A stretch of DNA of 27,922 nucleotides. It comes from a virus. Positions 22,068 to 27,922 of this stretch are shown here, one piece after another. Below the pieces are notes generated by a model. The model did no database searches. It saw only the letters and a list, made by a program, of their open reading frames with translations, and was not told the origin of the DNA. The first letter of the stretch is position 1. Each line of letters starts with the position of its first letter. The position numbers and the translations under genes were made by a program. The DNA lies in the IMG/VR virus record IMGVR_UViG_3300044701_000182, positions 1 to 27,922 of that record, one strand, 5' to 3'.

Positions 22068-22331
22068 ATGAACGACATCAAACTAGCAAAATGGTTGCTA
22101 GTACTAATAGCTCTTCCTCTAGGATTAGCAGTATTTGGCGGTGATAGATATAGATATCCTTGCCAAGATCCTGCTAATTGGGATAAACAGTTCTGCAAGT
22201 TACCTGAGTGCGATGTAAATCGTACTTGTCCAGAACATATATTCAAAGGCCAACGTGACCCTCGTCAAGGTCCTCCAAGAGACGGCATAAATGCTTCTCT
22301 ACCAGCTCAAGGAGTTAACTGTGGAAAATAA
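22068..22331 (+). CDS. Small membrane-anchored or secreted Cys-rich protein
   Basis: An 87-aa protein with one N-terminal hydrophobic helix (WLLVLIALPLGLAVFGG, about residues 9-25) and a mature part with five cysteines (PCQDPANWDKQFCKLPECDV, then RTCPEH, VNCG) that could form disulphides in the periplasm. There is no lipobox. AGGAGATT before the ATG (22057-22064) is a good ribosome site. It sits in the lysis cassette. I do not recognise a family. Roles in envelope stress, superinfection exclusion or lysis timing are possible but unsupported. Confidence 0.72.
   Translation: MNDIKLAKWLLVLIALPLGLAVFGGDRYRYPCQDPANWDKQFCKLPECDVNRTCPEHIFKGQRDPRQGPPRDGINASLPAQGVNCGK
22309..22314 (+). promoter_or_regulatory. 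Ribosome binding site deciding a GTG start
   Basis: AAGGAG lies six bases before the GTG at 22321, whereas the ATG at 22291 has no such site. The GTG start also shortens the overlap with the preceding gene to 11 bases. Confidence 0.6.
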
Positions 22332-22782
22332 TAGCTTTCTATACACCGAAGACCAGTTGATGGCGCGCCTGCGCTTCTTTATTGGTGTTTGTCTTGCTCT
22401 AACACTTACCGGTATCGTATTCGTTGTTCTATACTCGATTATATTCGTTACACAGCCTCTCAATGCGATATCGCCAATTGACCAGAAATTCTTTGAGTTG
22501 ATTATTCCTATCGCTACTTTCCTTACAGGTACACTGTCAGGTATTATGTTAGCAGGCAATGATAAGGAAGCTCAGAAGGAAGCACTGAAAGCTGCCAACA
22601 AAGGATGGGATAAGCCTCCAACGCCTGTAGCTCCACCTCCCGCGCCTGTGACTTCAATGATGGGTTATGGAGCTATGATGCCTGGAAGAATGGAACCAAC
22701 ACTTGGTGCTATGCCTCAGGCAGTCGTTACAGGATATGGTGGTAAATTAGCTCCACCTCCAGCACCACAACCAGAGATCTAA
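22321..22782 (+). CDS. Small membrane protein with Pro-rich tail (holin candidate)
   Basis: A 153-aa protein from the GTG start. Two hydrophobic helices lie at about 17-43 (FFIGVCLALTLTGIVFVVLY and on) and 58-79 (FFELIIPIATFLTGTLSGIM), followed by a charged patch (GNDKEAQKEALKAANKGWDK) and a low-complexity C-terminal tail with Pro-rich PPTPVAPPPAPV and PPPAPQPEI and Met/Gly-rich stretches. Two membrane helices and a lysis-cassette position fit a class II-like holin, but the long Pro-rich tail is unusual for one. The next gene is an alternative holin. Confidence 0.7.
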   Translation: MENNSFLYTEDQLMARLRFFIGVCLALTLTGIVFVVLYSIIFVTQPLNAISPIDQKFFELIIPIATFLTGTLSGIMLAGNDKEAQKEALKAANKGWDKPPTPVAPPPAPVTSMMGYGAMMPGRMEPTLGAMPQAVVTGYGGKLAPPPAPQPEI

Positions 22783-22783
22783 T

Positions 22784-23023
22784 ATGCCACCACTAGTAAG
22801 CATATTTCAGTCCAACGTAAACGACGATGGACTCAGTAGTAAGAGAGTCGTAACTTTCTTAGCATTCTTGTTTTGTTCAGTTGCTTTCTTTGCTAACTTA
22901 TTCTTCGGTTTTAAAGTAGACACTCATATCTTTGATGGTATGATGTATATAGCGATCGCGGGATTAGGAGTAACAGCTTCTGAAAAATTCGCACCCAAGA
23001 CTCCTCCACCATTATTAAAATAA
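22784..23023 (+). CDS. Small membrane protein, holin-like
   Basis: A 79-aa protein with two hydrophobic segments, about residues 22-43 (VVTFLAFLFCSVAFFANLFF) and 50-66 (FDGMMYIAIAGLGVTAS), and a short Pro/Lys tail. Size, topology and placement next to the endolysin and spanins make it the best holin candidate by general features. No family motif is visible. It begins one base after the previous stop. Confidence 0.7.
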   Translation: MPPLVSIFQSNVNDDGLSSKRVVTFLAFLFCSVAFFANLFFGFKVDTHIFDGMMYIAIAGLGVTASEKFAPKTPPPLLK

Positions 23024-23033
23024 AGGAATCAAC

Positions 23034-23258
23034 ATGAAATTAATCATTACAGCTGCCATCATTGGTCTAATCCCAATTCTCAGCTATCACGGTATTTCTT
23101 TTGCAGCAGAGACACAAAAAGTCTGTGTTGATAAAATTACTAACGATGGTAAGAAGGTTCTTGATAAACAGGGTAAGCCTGTTCAAGAGTGTAAAGAAAT
23201 GAAAGTCCATAAGAAGCTCGAAGGAACTAAGGTTCCGGAGAAAAGCGATAAGAAATAA
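23034..23258 (+). CDS. Small secreted (periplasmic) protein
   Basis: A 74-aa protein with a signal peptide (KLIITAAIIGLIPILSYHG) and a likely signal peptidase I site after ISFAAE or FAA. The mature part is short, Lys-rich and has two cysteines (VCVDKITNDGKKV, VQECKEM) that could pair. No family is recognised. AAAGGAATC before the ATG provides a ribosome site. It lies in the lysis cassette; a periplasmic role late in infection is the only inference I can support. Confidence 0.72.
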   Translation: MKLIITAAIIGLIPILSYHGISFAAETQKVCVDKITNDGKKVLDKQGKPVQECKEMKVHKKLEGTKVPEKSDKK

Positions 23259-23260
23259 TC

Positions 23261-23623
23261 ATGGACACATCTGAAAGAATAGCAAAAATGGAAGCACAGG
23301 TGGAATCCTTGAAAGAAGACGTTTCAGAATTAAAAGACGATGTGAAAGAACTTCACTCTAGAATCACGACTGGTAATCGCGAAATTCTTGAAAAGATCGA
23401 TTCAATGGAAAGTAAACTCGATTATCGAATGCGTGAAAGTTCTGAAAGTGCTACTCTTCAACACAACAGAATGCAGAGTGAACTTAGACACGACATTCAA
23501 GCAGTGAGCGATCGCGTAACAGTTCTAGAACGCTGGAGATTCATGATCGCTGGTGGTGCCATTGCTTTGGGATACCTTATAAGTCATTTAGAAGTTTTTA
23601 GTAAAATTTTTAGCTTTAAATAA
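23261..23623 (+). CDS. Coiled-coil protein with C-terminal membrane helix
   Basis: A 120-aa protein. Residues about 1-92 form a long heptad-rich coiled coil (ERIAKMEAQVESLKEDVSEL and on), and about 95-112 a single membrane helix (FMIAGGAIALGYLISHLEVF). This layout is like XhlA-type proteins that accompany holins. It is the last gene of the lysis cassette, and its TAA stop (23621-23623) is followed at once by the thyX promoter and hairpin. Ribosome site is weak. Confidence 0.73.
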   Translation: MDTSERIAKMEAQVESLKEDVSELKDDVKELHSRITTGNREILEKIDSMESKLDYRMRESSESATLQHNRMQSELRHDIQAVSDRVTVLERWRFMIAGGAIALGYLISHLEVFSKIFSFK

Positions 23624-23652
23624 TGTACTAAACTCTCCAGATGATATATAAT
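23624..23652 (+). promoter_or_regulatory. thyX: Sigma70-like promoter of thyX (TGTACT-N17-TATAAT)
   Basis: TGTACT at 23624-23629, a 17-base spacer and a perfect TATAAT at 23647-23652, immediately after the stop of the lysis cassette. The predicted start is near 23659, between the two arms of an inverted repeat, so transcripts from this promoter lack the left arm. Word and spacing match the promoter at 7114. Confidence 0.72.
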
Positions 23653-23678
23653 GGTACCACGTTATATTATGGAGAGTT
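23631..23678 (+). promoter_or_regulatory. thyX: Inverted repeat that can sequester the thyX ribosome site
   Basis: AACTCTCC (23631-23638) is the perfect reverse complement of GGAGAGTT (23671-23678), which contains the thyX ribosome site GGAGAG. A39-T70 extends the outer stem to nine pairs. An inner stem ATATAA (23646-23651) / TTATAT (23662-23667) can also form, closing a ten-base loop. The promoter -10 lies inside the hairpin. Only readthrough RNA would contain both arms. Confidence 0.7.
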
Positions 23679-23680
23679 AA

Positions 23681-24370
23681 GTGCAAGTCAAATTAGTTTC
23701 ATATTCAAAACCTTCTAGAGATCTAGTCAATGAAGGATTGTACGACGTCCAGGAACTTATAGCATACTGCGCGCGTGTTTCAAATCCTTCTAACCAATTT
23801 AACACTGAGACTTCTGAGAAGTTAATTAATTATCTAGTTAAACATCAACATTGGTCTCCACTAGAGATGGTCTCTGCCTGTTTAGAGATCGTAACTACTA
23901 GAGACATCGCCCGGCAGATTCTACGCCATCGTTCTTTTTCTTTTCAAGAATTCTCTCAACGGTATGCTGATCCCACTGCTGAGTTGAGCGAAGCTTTTGT
24001 TACTCGTGAAGCAAGATTTCAAGACACTAAGAATCGTCAGAATTCTATTGAGATAGACTACAATGACGAAGCTCAGCGTATGCTTGCAATCGAATGGGAA
24101 CGAGCTCAGAAGCGAGTGTTGTTCGCCGTTGAGAGAGAATACAAGTGGGCTATAGCGAATGGTATTGCTAAGGAACAAGCCCGTGCAGTGCTACCTGAAG
24201 GACTTACTGTTTCACGCATGTATATGAATGGAACTCTTCGTAGTTGGATTCACTTTATTCAACTGCGTTCTGGTAATGGTACTCAAAAAGAACATCGTCT
24301 GATAGCACTAGAATGTGCTAAGGTTATAGCAGAGATCTTTCCTCTCGCTGAGCAATATATAACAGATTAA
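23681..24370 (+). CDS. thyX: Flavin-dependent thymidylate synthase ThyX
   Basis: This enzyme makes dTMP from dUMP with FAD, NADPH and methylenetetrahydrofolate, releasing tetrahydrofolate. The 229-aa protein has the ThyX signature R82-H-R-S-F-S-F-Q-E-F-S-Q-R-Y95 (family pattern RHRxxSxxxxSxRY) and a C-terminal substrate/flavin segment (ARAVLPEGLTVSRMYMNGTL, RSWIHFIQLRSGNGTQKEHR). The start is GTG at 23681 with GGAG at 23671-23674 six bases upstream. T4 carries the unrelated ThyA (td) instead. Because ThyX does not produce dihydrofolate, the phage has less need of a DHFR. It has its own promoter and leads the dNTP-synthesis block; dUMP comes from the dCMP deaminase at 8746. Confidence 0.96.
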   Translation: MQVKLVSYSKPSRDLVNEGLYDVQELIAYCARVSNPSNQFNTETSEKLINYLVKHQHWSPLEMVSACLEIVTTRDIARQILRHRSFSFQEFSQRYADPTAELSEAFVTREARFQDTKNRQNSIEIDYNDEAQRMLAIEWERAQKRVLFAVEREYKWAIANGIAKEQARAVLPEGLTVSRMYMNGTLRSWIHFIQLRSGNGTQKEHRLIALECAKVIAEIFPLAEQYITD

Positions 24371-24384
24371 TAAGGAATACACGT

Positions 24385-26187
24385 ATGGAAGATGTCGTAC
24401 ACGGCGTCAGGGTAGACTATACACGCGATAATCTATTCGACGAGCTTGGAAAGATTAGGTTAAAAGAATCATATATGCGCGAGGATGAAGTCAGTCCTCA
24501 GGAAAGGTTTGCGTATGTATCGTCTAAGTTTGGTAGTAATCCTGAGCATGCTCAGCGCCTGTACGAATATTCGTCTAAGCACTGGCTGTCTTACTCAACA
24601 CCCATTCTATCCTTCGGTAGAAGCAAGAGGGGTCTGCCTATCAGCTGCTTTTTAAATTATATTGAAGACACCGCGGAGGGTCTAGTTGATAATCTTAGTG
24701 AAACTAATTGGCTTTCTATGCTTGGTGGTGGCGTGGGTATCGGTTTTGGTATACGTTCGGCGGATGAGAAGAGCACGGGAATCATGCCGCACCTCAAGAT
24801 CTATGATGCGTCGAGTCTGGCCTATCGTCAAGGGCGTACTCGCCGTGGAAGTTACGCTGCTTACCTCGATATTAGTCATCCTGATGTTATTCCATTCCTA
24901 GAGATGCGCAAGCCTACGGGCGATCAGAACATGCGTACTCTAAACATGCATCATGGTATCAATATCCCCGATGCATTCATGGAGATCATCGAACGCTGTA
25001 TGGTAGATCCTAGTGCTAGCGACGATTGGCAGTTGATCGATCCTGCTAGTAAAGAAGTACGAGAGACAGTCTCGGCTAAAGAACTATGGATGAAGATCCT
25101 CGACCTACGTATGCAAACGGGTGAGCCGTACCTGCATTTTATCGACGAATCTAATCGTCAGATGCCAAAGTGGCTTAAAGACAAAGGGTTAAAGATTCAT
25201 CAGTCTAATCTATGTTCTGAGATCGTTCTTCCCACTGATGAGAAGAGAACAGCCGTATGTTGTCTATCATCACTGAACTTGGAGTATTATGATGATTGGA
25301 AAGATAACAAACTTTTTCTTAGGGACGTGGCTGAAATGCTCGATAATGTTCTTGACTACTTCATTACTAATGCTCCTAACAGCATATCGCGAGCAAGATA
25401 TTCAGCTAAGCGTGAACGGTCTATTGGTATTGGTGCTCTCGGTTTTCATGCTCTACTCCAAAAGAAAAATATTGCATGGGAATCCGTGGTAGCAAAATCG
25501 ATCAACAACAAGATTTTTAAGCACATAAGAAATGAACTTGATAAAGCGAATCAAACTCTTGGAATGGAGAGAGGTGAGGCTCCTGACGCTAAAGGGACTG
25601 GCAATCGTTTTAGCCATCTTATGGCAATTGCTCCCAATGCTTCATCTTCCATTCTTATGGGCAATACCTCTCCTAGTGTTGAACCTTATCGGGCTAACGC
25701 TTATCGCCAGGATACTCTTTCGGGCGCTCACCTGAATAAGAATCGATTCCTTGATAACATCATTAGAGAAAAGTGCGGCACCGACATTACTGCTACGTTA
25801 AATTACGACGAGATCTGGCGCAGTATCATCGCCAATGATGGATCAGTTCAGCATCTAGACTGGATGGATGAGCACACAAAAGAAGTGTTTAAGACTTCTA
25901 TGGAGATCGACATGCGTTGGGTTATCGAACATGCAGCTGACCGACAACAGTATATCGATCAGGCGCAGTCGATCAACTTGTTCTTCCGTCCGGACTCGCA
26001 TATTAAATATATTCACGCCGTTCATTTTCTGGCGTGGAAAAAGAAACTCAAGACACTCTACTACTGCCGCTCAGAAAAGATCGGTAAAGCCGACAAAGTA
26101 CATAAGAGACTTGAACGAGAGATTATTAAAGAAATCGACATGGCAGCTGTAGCTCAAGGGAACGACTGTATCGCATGCGAGGGGTAA
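24385..26187 (+). CDS. nrdA: Ribonucleotide reductase class I, large subunit NrdA (no ATP cone)
   Basis: This subunit reduces NDPs to dNDPs. The 600-aa protein has the active-site residues of class I NrdA: C88 (PISCFLNY), N275-L-C277-S-E279 (radical cysteine and catalytic Glu), C292/C293 (AVCCLSSLNL), a tyrosine pair in TLYYCRS for radical transfer, and a C-terminal C595-I-A-C598 shuttle for thioredoxin. It is about 150 residues shorter than E. coli or T4 NrdA. The N-terminal ATP-cone allosteric domain is absent: the protein begins near the YSSKHWLSYSTPILSFG region, so dATP shut-off through a cone is not expected. AAGGAA before the ATG (24372-24377) sets the start. Its stop overlaps a 38-codon gene. 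Confidence 0.96.
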   Translation: MEDVVHGVRVDYTRDNLFDELGKIRLKESYMREDEVSPQERFAYVSSKFGSNPEHAQRLYEYSSKHWLSYSTPILSFGRSKRGLPISCFLNYIEDTAEGLVDNLSETNWLSMLGGGVGIGFGIRSADEKSTGIMPHLKIYDASSLAYRQGRTRRGSYAAYLDISHPDVIPFLEMRKPTGDQNMRTLNMHHGINIPDAFMEIIERCMVDPSASDDWQLIDPASKEVRETVSAKELWMKILDLRMQTGEPYLHFIDESNRQMPKWLKDKGLKIHQSNLCSEIVLPTDEKRTAVCCLSSLNLEYYDDWKDNKLFLRDVAEMLDNVLDYFITNAPNSISRARYSAKRERSIGIGALGFHALLQKKNIAWESVVAKSINNKIFKHIRNELDKANQTLGMERGEAPDAKGTGNRFSHLMAIAPNASSSILMGNTSPSVEPYRANAYRQDTLSGAHLNKNRFLDNIIREKCGTDITATLNYDEIWRSIIANDGSVQHLDWMDEHTKEVFKTSMEIDMRWVIEHAADRQQYIDQAQSINLFFRPDSHIKYIHAVHFLAWKKKLKTLYYCRSEKIGKADKVHKRLEREIIKEIDMAAVAQGNDCIACEG

Positions 26188-26303
26188 TGGAGCAAGAAAC
26201 TTCTAAGCAAGAATCACATAGACCATATGTGTGGTGGATTATGAGAATTGTAGAAATGATTACTTGTGCACATATTATTGCAGGCGTATGGAGACATTGG
26301 TAA
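26187..26303 (+). CDS. 38-aa miniprotein directly after nrdA
   Basis: A 38-codon gene whose ATG overlaps the nrdA stop (TAATG at 26185-26189), with GAGGGG at 26179-26184 just upstream and the next gene starting immediately after its TAA. The product begins MEQETSKQESHRPYVWW and ends in a hydrophobic stretch (IMRIVEMITCAHIIAGVW) that could span or lie on a membrane. No family is recognised. Perfect end-to-end packing with both neighbours and a ribosome site argue that it is real. Confidence 0.6.
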   Translation: MEQETSKQESHRPYVWWIMRIVEMITCAHIIAGVWRHW

Positions 26304-26495
26304 ATGGATGCACACGACTTATATCACAAGATCGCTGATCTCTGGTCTCAGCATGTTAACAAACACAGCGGAATAGTCAATCAGCCCGATAGCACTATCA
26401 GAGTCTGCGTTTGGACAGATCAAGGATATTGCGAAGTTAAAGATGTTAAATTTAATAATGATTTAAAGATTATAGAATTGGAGCTTGACGAATGA
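26304..26495 (+). CDS. Small conserved hypothetical protein
   Basis: A 63-aa protein starting immediately after the preceding stop. An N-terminal helix (DLYHKIADLWSQHVNKHSG) is followed by three strands (IRVCVWTDQGYCEVKDVKFN, LKIIELELDE), the look of a small alpha/beta domain. I recall similar small proteins in RNR regions of marine phages but no function. The stop overlaps the thioredoxin start (ATGA), so it is co-translated with thioredoxin. Confidence 0.68.
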   Translation: MDAHDLYHKIADLWSQHVNKHSGIVNQPDSTIRVCVWTDQGYCEVKDVKFNNDLKIIELELDE

Positions 26496-26737
26496 AAGAA
26501 GTATTGAAATTTTATGCGGACTGGTGTGGTCCATGCAAGATGTTGTCGAAAACTCTTGAGAATTTGAAGGACAACGACATTCCTATTCGCGAAGTAGATA
26601 TTGATGAACAAACTGATCTAGCGGTACAATATAATGTACGCAGCGTCCCAACTATGGTATTATTAGAGAATGGCAGCGAGGTCAAGCGAGTCGTAGGTTC
26701 AATGTCGCTTGAAAAAATAAAAGAATTCTTAAGATAA
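26492..26737 (+). CDS. Thioredoxin-like protein
   Basis: An 81-aa minimal thioredoxin with active site W11-C-G-P-C15 and the cis-proline segment SVPTMVLLENG. It is shorter than canonical thioredoxins (about 105 aa) and closer to glutaredoxin-size phage redoxins. It lies between nrdA and nrdB, and NrdA keeps the C-terminal CxxC shuttle, so it most likely re-reduces the phage ribonucleotide reductase, as T4 NrdC does. The start overlaps the previous stop (ATGA). Confidence 0.93.
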   Translation: MKEVLKFYADWCGPCKMLSKTLENLKDNDIPIREVDIDEQTDLAVQYNVRSVPTMVLLENGSEVKRVVGSMSLEKIKEFLR

Positions 26738-26746
26738 GGAAATACA

Positions 26747-27385
26747 ATGGCTCATCTCGTTGCTAATCTACCTCCATTACACTGTTACGTTAGAAAAGAA
26801 TTTCTATATGATTTTCAAAAAGGATTTGGAGAGTACGAGCCATGTATATGGGTCAGTATCAAATCTATAAGAGGGCAGGCTTTCCGTATTGAGTCATATC
26901 TTCCTAACTATGGAGCACTTTACGACAAGCTGCCGCTCAACGCGTATGTGTCGCGTAACACCGAATTAGTTAAAGAAGATTTCTTACCTTTAGATGTTCT
27001 TCAGATATGGGATTGTTTCAGTCACGACATAACTGTAATAAAGAAGTCGTTCTTATCAAATCTAACTGCTAAATTCTTTGGTAAAGATAAACACTGGTAT
27101 CAGGGTTCATATATGTTCACTGCCGATAATTCTTGTCCTGATACTAATGTGTTAGACACCACGTACGCAGAGTGGCCCGAAGATCACAAGTCGTTTAATT
27201 TTATTATGTTGGACAACGGCCAGTTCGCAGCACAACCTAACAACAGAACTATATTTTTAGACGCAGCTTCTAATCCACCAACATTAAGTATGCCCGATTT
27301 TAAAGTATGTACGAAACTATATCGAGTCGAGACTAATCCTAAGTGGGCACTAGGCAATACAACTACTGTCATGTACGACAAGTAA
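26747..27385 (+). CDS. Conserved hypothetical protein between thioredoxin and nrdB
   Basis: A 212-aa, mostly beta-rich protein with several aromatic/acidic strands (EYEPCIWVSIKSIRGQAFRI, FDCF-type core in VLQIWDCFSHDITVIKK, HWYQGSYMFTADN, FNFIMLDNGQFAAQPNNRTI). There are no membrane segments and no known motif. I recall homologues only as hypothetical proteins in the nrd region of marine T4-like phages. AAGGAA before the ATG is a good ribosome site, and GAGGA precedes the following nrdB. Its position between a redoxin and nrdB suggests a role in nucleotide metabolism, but an unrelated late protein is equally possible. Confidence 0.72.
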   Translation: MAHLVANLPPLHCYVRKEFLYDFQKGFGEYEPCIWVSIKSIRGQAFRIESYLPNYGALYDKLPLNAYVSRNTELVKEDFLPLDVLQIWDCFSHDITVIKKSFLSNLTAKFFGKDKHWYQGSYMFTADNSCPDTNVLDTTYAEWPEDHKSFNFIMLDNGQFAAQPNNRTIFLDAASNPPTLSMPDFKVCTKLYRVETNPKWALGNTTTVMYDK

Positions 27386-27398
27386 TTTAGAGGAATTC

Positions 27399-27922
27399 AT
27401 GGTTAAGAATAAGTTAAATCTAACGGACGAAAGAAATACATTTAAACCATTCAACTATCCTTGGGCATATGAGGCATGGTTGAAACACGAGCAGAGTCAT
27501 TGGCTTCATACAGAAGTGCCTATGGCCGAGGACGTCAAGGACTGGAAGAAGAAACTAACAGATGAAGAAAAACAATTCCTTACTCACATCTTTCGTTTTT
27601 TTACTCAAGGAGATATTGACGTTGCTGGTGGCTATGTCAATAATTACCTACCTTATTTCCCGCAACCGGAAATCAGAATGATGTTGCTGGGCTTCGCAGC
27701 CCGCGAAGCTCTTCATATCGCAGCGTATTCTCATCTTATTGAGACACTAGGACTGCCTGAGACTACATATAATCAGTTCCTAGAGTACCAAGAGATGCGC
27801 GAGAAGCACGACTACGTCATGGAGATCTCTAGTAAGAATGGTACTAAGGAGTCCACTGCTACTCATATCGCAGTATTCTCTGCCTTCACCGAAGGTATGC
27901 AGCTGTTTAGTTCATTCATCAT
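27399..27922 (+). CDS. nrdB: Ribonucleotide reductase class I, small subunit NrdB (3' partial)
   Basis: This subunit carries the di-iron/tyrosyl radical cofactor for NrdA. The first 174 residues are in the window and the frame runs off the 3' edge. Visible ligands are E103 and H106 (AAREALHIAAYSHLIE), the radical tyrosine Y110 four residues after H106, D72 or D74 in FTQGDIDVAGGY as the first Asp ligand, and E165 in FTEGMQLF. The tyrosine means a class Ia/b-type radical protein rather than a Phe-containing class Ic. GAGGA at 27390-27394 precedes the ATG. The missing part should hold the last Glu/His ligands and the C-terminal NrdA-docking tail. Confidence 0.95.
   Translation, partial: MVKNKLNLTDERNTFKPFNYPWAYEAWLKHEQSHWLHTEVPMAEDVKDWKKKLTDEEKQFLTHIFRFFTQGDIDVAGGYVNNYLPYFPQPEIRMMLLGFAAREALHIAAYSHLIETLGLPETTYNQFLEYQEMREKHDYVMEISSKNGTKESTATHIAVFSAFTEGMQLFSSFI

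Noticed and set aside
24682-26152. Several open frames within nrdA on both strands
   Set aside because: They are shadows of the nrdA frame, which has all catalytic residues.
1-27922. tRNA genes, CRISPR arrays, insertion sequences, introns or homing endonucleases
   Set aside because: I looked for cloverleaf-like gaps, regular repeats, transposase motifs and interrupted core genes and saw none; intergenic gaps are too short for most of them.

Overview
The window is a gap-free stretch of a T4-superfamily myovirus genome, by gene content closest to the marine/environmental ('cyanophage-like') branch rather than to coliphage T4. The evidence is a family-B polymerase of gp43 type, UvsX, a gp41-type helicase, a T4 gp42-type dCMP hydroxymethylase, NrdA/NrdB, a perfect T4-type late promoter (TATAAATA), and several small late proteins with T4 internal-protein-like N-termini. 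Every gene I can support is on the + strand; most neighbours overlap by 1-30 bases or are a few bases apart, and no gene-free stretch exceeds about 60 bases. I saw no tRNA, CRISPR array, insertion sequence or integrase. The host is Gram-negative, since there is a lipoprotein o-spanin, but it cannot be named from this sequence.

Bases 1-11554 are the replication, recombination and nucleotide-modification block. It runs: DNA polymerase (5' truncated), a 2OG-Fe(II) oxygenase, uvsX, a hypothetical, helicase 41, a MazG-like NTP pyrophosphatase, an archaeo-eukaryotic-type primase in place of T4 gp61, a PD-(D/E)XK-like protein, a small Nmad1/DUF1599-like protein, dCMP hydroxymethylase, dCMP deaminase, a UDG-fold protein, a GT-A glycosyltransferase and a C5-cytosine-methyltransferase-like protein. 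From the hydroxymethylase to the methyltransferase homologue the genes all overlap. They look like one pathway that makes hydroxymethylcytosine DNA and decorates it further. The block ends in a textbook rho-independent terminator (11554-11575).

Bases 11580-20743 are late genes, opened by TATAAATA just after the terminator. They encode a nuclease-like protein, a ligase-fold-like protein, a nucleotidyltransferase fused to a long modular tail, a Dps ferritin, an AT-hook/EF-hand-like modular polyprotein, an Ig-domain virion protein and small conserved phage proteins. Four of these start with an M-x-x-(F/L)-K-E-(F/Y/L) signature like the capsid-targeting sequence of T4 internal proteins, so part of this block is probably packed in the head and delivered with the DNA.

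Bases 20746-23623 are a lysis/envelope cassette: an i-spanin-like protein, an o-spanin lipoprotein, a GH19 endolysin and several small membrane or secreted proteins including holin candidates.

Bases 23624-27922 supply dNTPs: thyX behind its own promoter and a striking hairpin, an nrdA without an ATP cone, three small or unknown genes, a thioredoxin, and nrdB (3' truncated). ThyX regenerates tetrahydrofolate directly, and together with class I RNR and thioredoxin it feeds the hydroxymethylcytosine/thymine pools used by the first block.
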